Assembly (NCBI GenBank): GCA_029204225.1
Contig: CM055097.1
Location: forward strand, 68,737,955-68,801,954
Length of the DNA: 64,000 nt
Direction: 5' to 3'
Origin: Diphasiastrum complanatum
Lineage: Eukaryota > Streptophyta > Lycopodiopsida > Lycopodiales > Lycopodiaceae
Position numbers and translations under genes: made by a program. The notes beneath the pieces are model-generated. The model saw only the letters and a list, made by a program, of their open reading frames with translations, was not told the origin of the DNA and did no database searches. Of this stretch, positions 44,241 through 54,671 are shown piece after piece; within the stretch, counting starts at the first letter, position 1; the number at the start of each line of letters is the position of its first letter.

Positions 44241-44967
44241 TATTACATACCTATGTAACTAGCAATACTTCAGACCCCCCCTATTGGTCCATTTAGTGTT
44301 GGGGGCTAAATGGCAAGTTACCCTTGGATAAGAGTTATCCTTAGGAATAAGGGTATGTGCCTTTGGATAAGGGAGGTATGGAGTCACGTGACCCCTAGAT
44401 AAGGGGTACCCTTAGGATTAAGGGTAAGTGCCTTAGATTAAGGTACTAGTGTCCTTGGTTAAGGGCAGGTAGGTGTCTATGCCTTGGATGGAGGTATGGA
44501 ACCTAGAGAGGTGTTAGAAAGTCATTGGATGACTATTTTTTTAAACCTTGGGCCTCAACCTTGAACCATATTACTTTAATAGTCTAGGACCAAAGTATAC
44601 ATGCACAACTTGGGCATTGGGACCTAGTAGGAGGGCGCACTTCCAATGGGTCCAATGAGTTCCCAACTCCCACAAGAAAGGCATTCATAGAGTCATAGGT
44701 TATGGAAGGAGTCTCTTGACCTTTCATAAGCCTATGGAGGTTCTTGGAGGTTCTTTAACTCCCCTAGGCTTCTCTCTCTCTCTCATTGGATGGGCATGGA
44801 ATTCCATAGTGCACTGGAGGGGTCCATGGGCCATCTATATGAGGGTAGTAGGGTGCCCATTGGCGGGAAGAGATCTCTCTCTTGCTTATGCTCTAGTGTT
44901 GCTACTAGTGTGTAGAGTACTTTCTTGTGTGTAGTATGCTTAGGGTTTGGATCTTGCTTATGGTATG

Positions 44968-45407
44968 TGTTAGGGACCCAACTCCATTGGGTCCCAAACC
45001 CAGACTTGAGACCAGACGATGACTGGGCCTGTAGACTTGACCAGTGACTCGTGAACCTGCATGGTTTCCACGTGTCATGATCCAGGAGTGCACATGGCTT
45101 GGAGTCTCTCTCCCTTGAGGTATACAAGAGGAGGAGGACTCATTTGCCATCCATTCTGTCTACCTAGGAGAAGGTGGATGGAGAGCGTGTGCACGGCCAT
45201 GCTAGCGTGAGGCAGGAGATGGCTGAGAGCCTAGGCGGTGGTATGGGACGCCGTCTAGGATGGAGGTCGGATCCAGCTTGAAACGGTCACAGGCCAGGGC
45301 ACGGTGGGTGGACTCGGGTTAGGTTCTAAGGCGGGGTGGAACATGAATCGTTCGGTCTCTTGTGGTTAACCGGCACCTAGAGGTTTGCAGTAAGTAAGAT
45401 TGTAACA
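44968..45407 (+). repeat. 5' LTR of chromovirus A
   Basis: Starts TGTTAGGGACCC and ends GATTGTAACA. 440 bp. Preceded by target duplication GTATG. Confidence 0.93.
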
Positions 45408-45409
45408 TA

Positions 45410-45422
45410 TGGTATCAGAGCC
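45410..45422 (+). promoter_or_regulatory. tRNA-iMet primer site of chromovirus A
   Basis: TGGTATCAGAGCC two bases after the LTR end, the standard initiator-tRNA-Met complement. Confidence 0.92.
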
Positions 45423-45948
45423 ATTGCATGCTGAAAGCAGGTGCGTTGATCCGTAGAGTTTTTCTTGTAAGTTTTGGTGTTTTTGACGGATTTCAAAACG
45501 GATTTAAAATGCATTTTTTATGCAATTGGGGCCCTCCCTACTCACATGAAGCGTTTTCTCCAGACCTGTCCCTGTATATCAGCGAAGGACCATCTGAAGA
45601 AAAGCAAGAAAAAGGAAGAGGGGGGGGGGGGCTGCCACCTGGCAGATTGCTAGGAGAAGGCCAGAAGGCTGAGGTGGAAGCTAGGTGGCAAGGCAAAGCC
45701 ACTTGGCAGTTGGTAGGATGGCATGAAGAGGGAGGTATGCCTCTTCTATGCCTCTGTTTTATGTGAAAAGAGGTGGAGGTGGTGGTGCATCCTTCTCTTT
45801 GCTTTCTCTTATTCCTCTTGGCAGCCATGGACAATACCATTTGGTTTGTGAAGAGACAGCAAGAGTAGTCTTGTATCTACTTTCCTTGAGTAGCTTTTGA
45901 TTCTCTTCTATCATCTCTTCTTAATTCACCTCTCTTCTCTATGAAAAA

Positions 45949-47682
45949 ATGGAGCCTACTCCTACCACACAGCCTATGTCCCCTGTTCATGAGGCTACAG
46001 TATCTGCCTCTGTCTTAGACCCTGATGCTTTGATGCTGGCCATTAATAGTCTACAACAACAGATTGTGGATATGCAAGCAAAGCACAGTCGGGATCAGCA
46101 GGATCTCAAGGAATTGACGCAGCTAAGGCAATTGGTGCATCAACCCTTGTTCACTCCTGAAGTTTTTGCTGGGGAAAAGAAGGATAGAACCCCGGAGGCG
46201 GTCTTGCAATGGCTGGATCGATGGAATTCGCACTTTTCCATGCACGATTCATCCGAGGACAACAAGATCAATCTCGCTGTCATGTACCTGCGAGGTAAAG
46301 CATTTACCTGGTGGCAAGATATAAGGGGTAAGCCTGAAGTTCCTAGGAATTGGGAGGATTTTTGTAAGGCCTTTAAGGCGGCCTTCCTTCCTATTCTTGA
46401 TGATTTTGTATTTTACCGTCAGCATGCAACGATCCATATGGGGAACCGGTCCCTGGATCAGTATGTACAGGAATTTCAAAAGGTCTATTCTCGTTTTGCA
46501 ACTAGAATAGATCCCTTGCTAGTAAAGTTGCATTTTATACTGGGGTTGCCAAGAGACTACCAGCTAGAGGTCAGGAGGAACCAGCCTCTTACCCTCGAGG
46601 ATGCTGTTCGCTTCGCCAGAATCTACGATGATACTCGTACGATGGCTAAGCCTGAGACTGGTGTCTTGCCCGACGTAAAGGGTAAGAGGCCTTTCTTTCT
46701 AAAGAAATCGAAAGATAAGGCAAAGGAAGGGGCTTCAGGTTCAGGGAAATCGAAGAAAAGATCTACCTTGGACCAGGAAACCTTCATGAAAGCCAAAAGC
46801 GACAATTTGTGCTTCAATTGCATGGAACCAGGTCATGTCGCGAAGGAATGTCCAAAGAAACAGAAAGCTAAAGGGGCATCTTTTCAGACGCCAGGTAACT
46901 CTAGCATATCTAGTGTAGATCTTTCCTTTGCCGGTAATTCTGTGTGTGAGCATTGTTGTTTTTATACGGCTGTTTTTGACCTTATTCGGATGAAGGGGGT
47001 TGTGGGTGGTCAAGCCGTAACTGTTTTATTTGACGATGGTTCCACACATAATTTTATTAACGCTAATTTGTTGCAGAAGCTAAAGGTGGAAACAAGGCAA
47101 AGTGACCACCGATACACAGTGAAGCTGGCAACTAGAGCAAAAAGCCAAGTTTGGGACCTGATAGTCCCACATCTACCAATAGAGATTCAAGCCTATAAGG
47201 ATAAATTAGACTTTCATATTATGAATGTAGACAGGGTAGATGTTATACTTGGTAAAGAGTGGTTCTATGAGAGGAACGAGTCTATGAAGAAAAACTATGT
47301 AACACACAGTTTGTCGTTCTTACATAACGGCTCACTCATAGAATTGAATGGAAATGTTGATATTTCTACTCTGTATATGCTTTCTGCTTTGGAAACTGTT
47401 AAATGTATGGATATTGTGGATTGTAGTTCTTATTTATGTTGGTTAAAAGATTTTACTTACCATGAAGAACGTAGTTTGCGATTTTACAATCTCCAAGTGG
47501 AATTAATGTCTAATAACCTAAAACAAGAAAACTCGCCGGAAGGTGAAATTTTTAGGAAACTTAGACAAGAATTTAACGATGTATTTCCTGAACAGCTTCC
47601 TGAGGGTCTTCCCCCCTCTAGGGGTGTTGACCATGGTATTAAACTGATTCCTGGTAGTTCTCCTATCATTGTATCCATATAG
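45949..47682 (+). CDS. Gag-protease part of chromovirus A polyprotein (577 aa)
   Basis: Long open frame starting at the first ATG after the leader. Retrotrans_gag domain at about residues 55-220 (FAGEKKDRTPEAVLQWLDRW, MYLRGKAFTWWQDI). Basic linker, then CCHC knuckle C288-x2-C-x4-H-x4-C301. The aspartic protease has FDDGSTHNFIN near residue 360: the usual Asp-Ser-Gly triad is Asp-Asp-Gly here, which may be a mutation. The end is the start of RT ([19 protein letters not shown]). A stop at 47680 (frameshift, SPIIVSI then stop) separates it from the rest of RT. Confidence 0.88.
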   Translation: MEPTPTTQPMSPVHEATVSASVLDPDALMLAINSLQQQIVDMQAKHSRDQQDLKELTQLRQLVHQPLFTPEVFAGEKKDRTPEAVLQWLDRWNSHFSMHDSSEDNKINLAVMYLRGKAFTWWQDIRGKPEVPRNWEDFCKAFKAAFLPILDDFVFYRQHATIHMGNRSLDQYVQEFQKVYSRFATRIDPLLVKLHFILGLPRDYQLEVRRNQPLTLEDAVRFARIYDDTRTMAKPETGVLPDVKGKRPFFLKKSKDKAKEGASGSGKSKKRSTLDQETFMKAKSDNLCFNCMEPGHVAKECPKKQKAKGASFQTPGNSSISSVDLSFAGNSVCEHCCFYTAVFDLIRMKGVVGGQAVTVLFDDGSTHNFINANLLQKLKVETRQSDHRYTVKLATRAKSQVWDLIVPHLPIEIQAYKDKLDFHIMNVDRVDVILGKEWFYERNESMKKNYVTHSLSFLHNGSLIELNGNVDISTLYMLSALETVKCMDIVDCSSYLCWLKDFTYHEERSLRFYNLQVELMSNNLKQENSPEGEIFRKLRQEFNDVFPEQLPEGLPPSRGVDHGIKLIPGSSPIIVSI

Positions 47683-50400
47683 GATGAGTACTATTAAAGA
47701 GGATGAGGTTTATAGGCAACTACAAAATTACCTTAAGATGGGCCATGTTAGGCCTAGTAAATCTCCCTGGGGGCACCTGTGCTCCTTGTTGATTAAAAAG
47801 ACGGAGGTACTCGTCTTTGTGTGGACTTTAAAAAGTTGAATAAATTAACGATTAAAAACCGTTATCCTTTGCCGCGAATGGATGAACTGGTTGATCGATT
47901 GCATGGTGCAAAGTACTTCACCAAAATCGATTTGAGATCAGGGTATCATCAGATTCGCATAAAGACTGAGGATAAAAAACCGGGTTTAGAACTAGGTACG
48001 GCCATTATGAGTTTCTGGTTTTACCTTTTGGCTTGACAAATGCTCCAGCGACTTTCCAGCAGATGATGAACGATCTTCTTCGTCCATATCTGGGAAAGTT
48101 CGTAATAGTCTACTTAGATGATATTCTCATAGTAAGACCATGGAGGAGCATCTTAGGACTGTCTTAAAGTTACTTAGACAGGAGAAGCTTTTTGCCAAGG
48201 AATCCAAATGTGTGTTCTTCTAGAAAAGATTGTTATACCTTGGTCACATTATTTCGGACCATGGGTTGGAAATTGACCCAAATAGAGTCTGACAAGTACG
48301 TGAATGGCCTATTCCTAAAACCATCCGAGAGGTTAAGTCCTTTTTGGGCTTTACAGGGTTTTTTCATAGATTTATCTTGAACTATGCATTAATTGCATTG
48401 GCCTTGACGAATGTCCTCAGGGGGGCTAAAAGAGTTAGCCGGCACAGTAAGTTCAGTCCTCCAATTACTTGGACTGAAGAGTTGAATCAGAGTTTTGAGA
48501 ACCTCAAATACTGTGTAACTACAGCGCCTATTCTACACATAGTGGATCCTAACAAGCCGTATGTACTTGAAACGAATGCCAGTGACTATGCTATAGGCGC
48601 AGTCCTATATCAGGATGGTAGACCGGTAGCTTTTGAAAGCAAGAAGTTGGACCCTGCTCAAAGGCGGTATTCCACCTATGACAAGGAACTTTTTGCTGTC
48701 ATTAATGCCCTGAATGTTTGGAGACATTATTTGTATGGCTCCTAGTTTACTATAGTTACTGACCATCAAGCGTTAAAGTATATTAACGATGCGGTCGACC
48801 TTAGGGGTCGTAAGGCCAGATGGTCAGAGATGCTCCAAGAATTTCATTATGACATTGAGTACCTGAAGGGTACTTCTAATAGTGTCGCAGATGCCTTAAG
48901 CCGGGGGAGAGGTTAATCAGTTAAGCTTTTCTGAGATCCAATCTGAGTTGTATTTGTCCTTAAGAGATTTGTGTAAGACCGATAGGTACTTCGGTCGTAT
49001 TTGGCTAGACGTCCTGGCAGGTTCTACTAGATCTAGTGATGAGCTTGGAATGCAGGATTCCAAGATTTCTTCTCAGGACAAGATACAAAGAGACTATTCC
49101 ATTAGGAATGGGTTGCTTTTCCGGAATGGAAAGGTTTGTGTGCCAGAAAATGATGATATAAGGGCCCAAATCCTGCATGAATGTCATGACAGCCCGTGTG
49201 CAGGGCACCCTGGCGCTTAAAGGACACTTGACTTAGTAAAAAGGAACTTTTACTGGCCAAATTTAAAAAGTCAGGTGGAGGCATATGTTCGCAAGTGTGC
49301 GCAATGCCAAGTTAACAAAGCTGAAAGACTTAAGGCAGCTGGTTTGTTAATGCCCTTGGAAATTCCCGAAAGAAAGTGGGAAAGCATTTCCATGGACTTT
49401 GTGGTTGGGCTACCTCGGACGGGGCAGCAAAATGATGCCATTTGGGTAATAGTTGACAGGTTAACTAAAATGGCGCAGTTCATACCAACCAAGCAGACTG
49501 TCAAAGCTTCTGAACTTGCACAGCTTTTCGTGGAAAAGTTGTTCAGGTTGTTTGGTTTGCCGAATGACATTCTTAGTGATCGAGATCCAAAGTTCACGGG
49601 CAAATTCTGGCAAGCGGTCTTTGAGAAATTAGAGACCACTCTAAGTTTGGGGTCATCAGATCATCCTGAATCGGATGGTCAGACAGAGAGGACAAACCAG
49701 TCTATGGAAGATATGCTTCGAGCTTATGTTTCCAGAAGATAGTCAGAATGGGAAAGGTACCTTCCAATGATTGAGTTTGCATATAATAGCGCAAAGCACT
49801 CAACGACGGGTTTTGATGTATGGTTTCTAGCCTAGGGCTCCCATTTCAGTGGGCGTCAAAGGCCTCAAGGTTGAGGCAGCAGTAGATTTCCTGCATGATA
49901 TGCAAGAGATGTTGCTTGTTGCTCACGAAAACGTAAAAACGGCTTAGGATAGAGCCCAGTTTTACGCCAATCAAAAGCGACAACCTAGGGTCTATGAGGA
50001 GGGGGCTTGGGTATATCTTAGAATTCCAAAAGATTCCAAGGTACTAAGGATTGAAAAATGTCCTAAGTTATCACCTCGTTACGCAGGGCCATTCCGTATA
50101 CTAAAGAAACTCCATCGGAATGCGTACCAGCTAGAACTTCCAGTTTTTCACATTAGTCGTTTAAAGGAACGACTTGGTGGAAAGGATGACTTAATGCCTC
50201 AGGAAGATTTAGTTCAGCTGGAGGACCTATCATCCTTTGTACCTACTGAACCACAGGCCATTGTTGATGTACGTCAACGTGGGCTCAGAAACCGGCAGTT
50301 AACAAAGTACTTGGTTCGTTGGAAAGGAAGTTCCGAGGACGATGATACTTGGGAGAAGGAACGTGACCTTAAACTGAGATTCCCTGGATTCCTTCCTTAG
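47683..50400 (+). pseudogene. RT, RNase H, integrase and chromodomain of chromovirus A
   Basis: RT motifs in shifting frames: [20 protein letters not shown] (47821 on), [16 protein letters not shown] near 48035 and YLDDILI near 48111. RNase H in 48344-48745 (ETNASDYAIGAVLYQDGRPVAFESKK), stopping at TAG 48743, then VADALS near 48885. Integrase zinc region 48948-49220 (HECHDSPCAGHPG, stop at 49218). Core 49275-49742 with SISMDFVVG, LSDRDPKF and DHPESDGQTERTNQ, the full DDE set. Stops at 49740 and about 49947 follow, then the chromodomain in 50194-50400 (YLVRWKGSSEDDDTWEKE). At least eight frame breaks. Confidence 0.9.
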
Positions 50401-50413
50401 ATAAGGAATTTTT

Positions 50414-50427
50414 AAAGGAAGAGGGAA
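50414..50427 (+). promoter_or_regulatory. Polypurine tract of chromovirus A
   Basis: AAAGGAAGAGGGAA directly before the 3' LTR. Confidence 0.85.
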
Positions 50428-50874
50428 TGTAGGGACCCAACTCCCTTGGGTCCTAAACCCAGACTTGAGACCAGACGATGACTGGGCCTGTAGACTTGAC
50501 CGGTGACTCATGAACCTGCATGGTTGCCACGTGTCATGATCCAGGAGTGCACATGGCTTGGAGTCTCTCTCCTTGGAGGTATACAAGGGGAGGAGGACTC
50601 ATTTGCCATCCATTCTGTCTACCTAGGAGGAGGTGGATGGAGAGCGTGTGCACGGCCAGGATGTGTTGCTAGCGTGAGGCAGGAGATGGCTGAGAGCCTA
50701 GGCGGTGGTATGGGACGCCGTCTGGGATGGAGGTCGGATCCAGCTTGAAACGGTCACAGGCCAGGGCACGGTGGGTGGACCCAGATTAGGTCCTAAGGCG
50801 GGGTGGAACGTGAATCGTTCGGTCTCTTGTGGTTAACCGACACCTGGAGGTTTGCAGTAAGTAAGATTGTAATA
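50428..50874 (+). repeat. 3' LTR of chromovirus A
   Basis: Starts TGTAGGGACCC and ends TTGTAATA (the expected CA has become TA). It is followed by the second GTATG. Confidence 0.9.
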
Positions 50875-50942
50875 GTATGGGACATAAGTAGGGTTTGGCT
50901 CTTGAGTATGCTATAGTCTGTTGTGGTATGCTTGTGATTCAC

Positions 50943-51177
50943 ATCCCAATTCCAACAATCCTAAGAAAACCAAAAAAATCTTTAAAAACCATCAAGGTGG
51001 CATTGATAAAGCTGAAGCTCGTAAGAAAAACCTGTGCTTCAAGTGCAATGGCGAGGGTCACCTTGCACGTGATTGCGTCAAAAAACAAGCTTCAACCTCA
51101 GGTAATCTATCTCGAAGTAATGAGATGGATGTTTGTTTCCTTAGTTCTTTAGTTTTTGGACCTAATGACGTTATGCT
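50943..51177 (+). pseudogene. Gag zinc-knuckle remnant of element C
   Basis: An open frame with KNLCFKCNGEGHLARDCVKK, a CCHC knuckle (C-x2-C-x4-H-x4-C) near 51030-51080, bordered by LTR sequence on both sides. No other domain of the element survives. Confidence 0.7.
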
Positions 51178-51733
51178 ATGGAGGTTCTTGGAGGTTCTTT
51201 AACTCCCCTAGGCTTCTCTCTCTCATTGGATGGGCATGGAACTCCATAGTGCACTGGAGGGGTCCATGGGCCATCTATATGAGGGTAGTAGGGCGCCCAT
51301 TGGGGGGAGGAGAGATCTCTCTTGCTTATGCTCTGGTGTTGCTACTAGTGTGTAGAGTACTTTCTTGTGTGTAGTATGCTTAGGGTTTGGATCTTGCTTA
51401 TGGTATGGGACATAAGTAGGGTTTGGATCTTGAGTATGCTATAGTCTGTTGTGGTATGCTTGTGATTTGTTTATGGTTAGCAAGGGGGTGCTAGATAGGT
51501 CTTGCTTGGAGCTTGGATCTAGCTATGGTTGGGTGCTGAATATTTGAGGCCAGCTTGTTATCTATCTTTGTGTTTAAGAGTAGGGACACAGGTGGAGGAG
51601 AGATCCTTGGAGGCTTGCAGATCCTTACTTGCTGGTGGAGGTATGTTAGCTTGGAGTTGGGGAGCATCTTGGAGCTTGCAGGTTGCTTGGAGGACATTTG
51701 GATTTGGAGGACTTCCTCACCTCTACTTGTAAA
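51178..51733 (+). repeat. Right LTR of element C (5'-truncated)
   Basis: About 300 bp match 44738-44967 plus 50880-50942 almost exactly, including GTGTGTAGAGTACTTTC and the spot where chromovirus A inserted. It continues to CTACTTGTAAA before the ACAATG duplication. Confidence 0.65.
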
Positions 51734-51737
51734 ACAA

Positions 51738-51797
51738 TGGCTCCTCTCGGTGATCAAGCCCAAGCTCTCTCTCTCTCTCTCTCATCTCGACCAGCTC
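51738..51797 (-). mobile_element. hAT-4 islet between two LTR insertions
   Basis: Sixty bases matching the start of transposase exon 4 (ATCAAGCCCAAGCTCTCTCTC). Its right end AGCTC (51793-51797) is the target duplication of chromovirus B. Confidence 0.8.
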
Positions 51798-52236
51798 TGT
51801 TATGTACCATAACGGTACACCCTTCAGTGACGGCCTCGCAAGGGGCATGACACAGGACTGGAGTTTTTGACATGTTTGGGTGCCACGCGTCACCATCCTA
51901 GGTGGTCACGTGTCACCAGCAGGACCGTGCTTGATGGGATCCACTGTCTTGCCATTCGCTCAGTCTACCCGGGAGTTGGTGGATGGAGAGCACGTGCATG
52001 AGCCAGGATGTATCTCCAGGCCAGAAGATGTGTGCTAGGGAGAGCCGAGTGCGATGGCTGGTGGTATGGGACGCCAGTTATCGTAGGAGGCTTGACCGGG
52101 CATGATTATGTCGATAGCTCCAGTGCATGGGGGTGGGTCGGTTGCAACCCTACGGATGGGCGGTTACGGTGCGTCGTCAATGGTATGGGGTGTGCAGAAC
52201 CTTCAAGGCAGTCGATGATCCTAGGGAGTTGTAACA
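51798..52236 (+). repeat. 5' LTR of chromovirus B (TATA region deleted)
   Basis: Starts TGTTATGTACC and ends GTTGTAACA. Compared with the 3' LTR it lacks about 34 bp after GATCCACTGT, which include the CTATATAG box. Confidence 0.92.
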
Positions 52237-52238
52237 GT

Positions 52239-52250
52239 TGGTATCAGAGT
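52239..52250 (+). promoter_or_regulatory. tRNA-iMet primer site of chromovirus B
   Basis: TGGTATCAGAGT two bases after the LTR end. Confidence 0.9.
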
Positions 52251-52955
52251 TGTCGACTTCCTTTCGAGGTGCACTAGTTCCCTTATCTGCCTTTGCGTTT
52301 GGTATTCCTTATGGGAATGTGGCTGGTTGTTGTCTTTAGTAGCCTTAGTTCAAATTTATTTTTTGAAAAGGTGAAAGTTTTGTTGTTGGGATTTAAATCT
52401 AGTTGGGTGATAAATAGTAATTCTCTTAACAATAGTTTTTCTTTCCCTTTTAACCTTGAAAACTTATAGTACATTAAGTTTTTTTGGTTTATTGGTAAAG
52501 AGGATTTGGTTTTGTTAAGTTTCTTTATAACTGAAGATTAAAAAGAAACTTGTGAATTTTTGCATTTAACTCCAAAGTATAGTACCTTTTTTTTTATTAA
52601 AAAAAAAAGAATTGAGGAAACTCGGGCCTGTGGTCGTGGACTTTCCTTACTCTGATCCGGGCCCGGAATCCCTCACTTTTCTCGCCTGTCTGTTCCCTGT
52701 CAGACCGTACAATGGTCGTGTCAGACTGTTAGTCAGTACGGAATTTGGATGGCGCCTTTCTTCCTGAGGTAAGGCAGAGGTAACATCGTGGACAGATGGG
52801 CAGATTGCTTCCCTTTTCAAAGGAGTTAAATTTAATCACAAAATTGAAGTTTCAAAAAGTAGTCAGTATTGTTTGAAACTTTCAGAAACCTGCAGGCGTC
52901 GGATAGTTCCGAACTGCGCTCAGTCCGTGATGAGGACTGTAGCCATTACTTTTTT
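52251..52955 (+). other. Leader of chromovirus B; gag and protease absent
   Basis: No gag-like frame on the plus strand. T-rich with an A-run near 52600. The RT-proximal peptide [19 protein letters not shown] starts at about 52958, directly after a T-run, marking the edge of the deletion. Confidence 0.6.
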
Positions 52956-53014
52956 TTAGAGGCGATGAGCTTGATCTACCTTTTCTAACTGCTCATGAAG
53001 CGAATCAATGTATT

Positions 53015-53938
53015 TTGAATTCTAAGTACTTTTCGTATTTATGTTATCTGAAAGATGAATCTTACATAGATGCTTTTGGTACTCATAATGTCAATGTTGA
53101 TGTATCGTCTTTCCCTAAAGCATTGTCTTTTATTGATAATAATTTAGAATCTTCGCCTGAGGGCAAAATCTTTAAGAGACTTAGGAAAGAGTATAGCGAT
53201 ATATTTCCTGAGCAGTTGCCTGAGGGTCTTCTCCCCTCACGGGGAGTAGACCGTCACATAGATCTTCTTCCCGACAGCTCTCTTGTATCGCTTTTTCCCT
53301 ACAGGATGAGCCCGAAGGAAGAAGATGAAGTTGCTAGTCAACTTAAGGAGTTGTTACGTAAAGGCCATATCTGGCCGAGTAAATCCCCTTGGGGAGCTCC
53401 TGTTTTGTTAACCGGCAAGAAAGACGGTGGTATTCGTCTTTGTGTCGATTACAAAAAGCTTAATAAAATGACAATTAAGAACCGTTATCCCTTACCTCGA
53501 ATGGACGACTTAATGGACCGATTGAATGGTGCTAAGTATTTCACCAAATTGGACCTTAGGTCGGGGTACCATCAAATTAGAATACATGAGGGGGATGTTT
53601 CCAAAACTGGCTTTCGTACTAGGTATGGCCATTACGAATTTTTAGTTTTACCCTTTGGTCTAACTAATGCCCCGACAACCTTCCAACAGATGATGAACGA
53701 TATTCTTCGTCCATATCTGGGGAAGTTTCTTGTGGTATTTTTAGATGACATACTGATTTACAGTAAGACTCTTGAGGAGCACGAAGCGCATTTGCGTACA
53801 GTCTTAGATAATCTAAGGCAGGCAAAGCTTTATGCTAAGGAGTCTAAATGTGAGTTTTTTCAAACAAGACTCAAGTATTTAGGACATATCGTTTTCGATC
53901 GAGGTCTTGAGATCGACTACGTGATTGGCCCATCCTGA
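53015..53938 (+). pseudogene. Reverse transcriptase of chromovirus B (307-codon open part)
   Basis: Ty3 RT with [61 protein letters not shown] and [12 protein letters not shown] (the catalytic Asp pair near residues 243-244). The frame actually extends upstream to about 52958. A frameshift at about 53918 (EIDYVIGPS then stop) ends it before RNase H, so the polyprotein is broken although RT itself is open. Confidence 0.9.
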
Positions 53939-54671
53939 AAACCATTAGGGAAGTAAAATCTTTTCTGGGCTTCACATGGTTTTTCCATAAATTCATTAAA
54001 GACTATGCCTTAGTTGCATTGCCTCTAACGAATCTTCTTAAGGGAGTGAAGAAAGCCAAACGGAAAACTAAAAAGGGTAATAAGAAGAAGGCCGGAAGGC
54101 GTTAAAAAATCAGCCCTCATGTTGTTTGGACTGACGAACTTAATCAAAGTTTTGAAGCTTTGAAGATGTTAGTGTCTACAGCCCCTATCTTACAAACAGT
54201 GGACCCTAGCGGATCTTTCCTGGTGGAAACGGATGCTAGTGACTATGCGGTGGGTGCAGTCCCTACTAGGATGATAGACCTGTGGCTTTCGAGAGCAAGA
54301 AGTTGGACCCAGCTCAAAGTAGATATTCTACTTATGAGAAGGAACTTTTTGCTGTCATCCATGCGTTAAAGATCTGGAGACATTATTTGTACGGATCTAA
54401 ATTTGTGGTTATAACAGATCATGAGTCTCTTAAGTATATCTGTGATGCCTCGGACCTTAGGGGTCGTAAGGCCCGTTGGTCGGAACTCATTCAAGAGTTC
54501 GAATTGGACATTAAGTATCGTCGAGGTACGTCGAATTGTGTCGCTGATGCTTTGAGCCGGATTGGAGAAGTTAATCAGTTATGCTTTGCTGAGTTTCAAT
54601 CCGAGTTGTATCTTTCTCTGCGAGATCTTTGTCGGACCGATGAGTTTTTCGGTCATATTTGGCTATTTTGA
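53939..54671 (+). pseudogene. RT end and RNase H of chromovirus B
   Basis: FLGFTWFFHKFIKDYALVALPLT, then a stop at 54104; VETDASDYAVGAV in 54160-54369 and FESKKLDPAQSRYSTYEKEL in 54282-54671 need a one-base shift between them. VADALSRIGEVNQ closes RNase H. Confidence 0.88.

Larger units (their letters stand above)
44968..50874 (+). mobile_element. Chromovirus A (full-length Ty3 element, 5.9 kb)
   Basis: Target duplication GTATG at 44963-44967 and 50875-50879. LTRs 44968-45407 and 50428-50874, primer site, gag-protease frame, RT, RNase H, integrase, chromodomain and polypurine tract are all present in Ty3 order. By eye the LTRs differ at about 20 positions plus an 8-bp insertion and a few small indels, so the insertion is not recent. 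The gene is broken after protease. Confidence 0.92.
44241..51733 (+). mobile_element. LTR element C (remnant), itself interrupted by chromovirus A
   Basis: Inserted in hAT-4 with the duplication ACAATG (44235-44240 and 51734-51739; five or six bases, since the exact edge is ambiguous). The sequence before chromovirus A (about 44738-44967, continuing at 50880-50942) recurs after it at 51178-51475, so both are LTR parts of one element. The left LTR has its first 500 bp but not its last 260, and the right one is the reverse. Only about 235 bp of interior remain, with a gag zinc knuckle. Deletion between LTR and gag explains this. Termini (TATTACATAC and TTGTAAA) are not the usual TG...CA. Confidence 0.65.

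Noticed and set aside
45428-45766. 112-codon gene in the leader of chromovirus A
   Set aside because: Lies between primer site and gag ATG, contains a G-run reading as poly-Gly, has no homology by eye; leader sequence.
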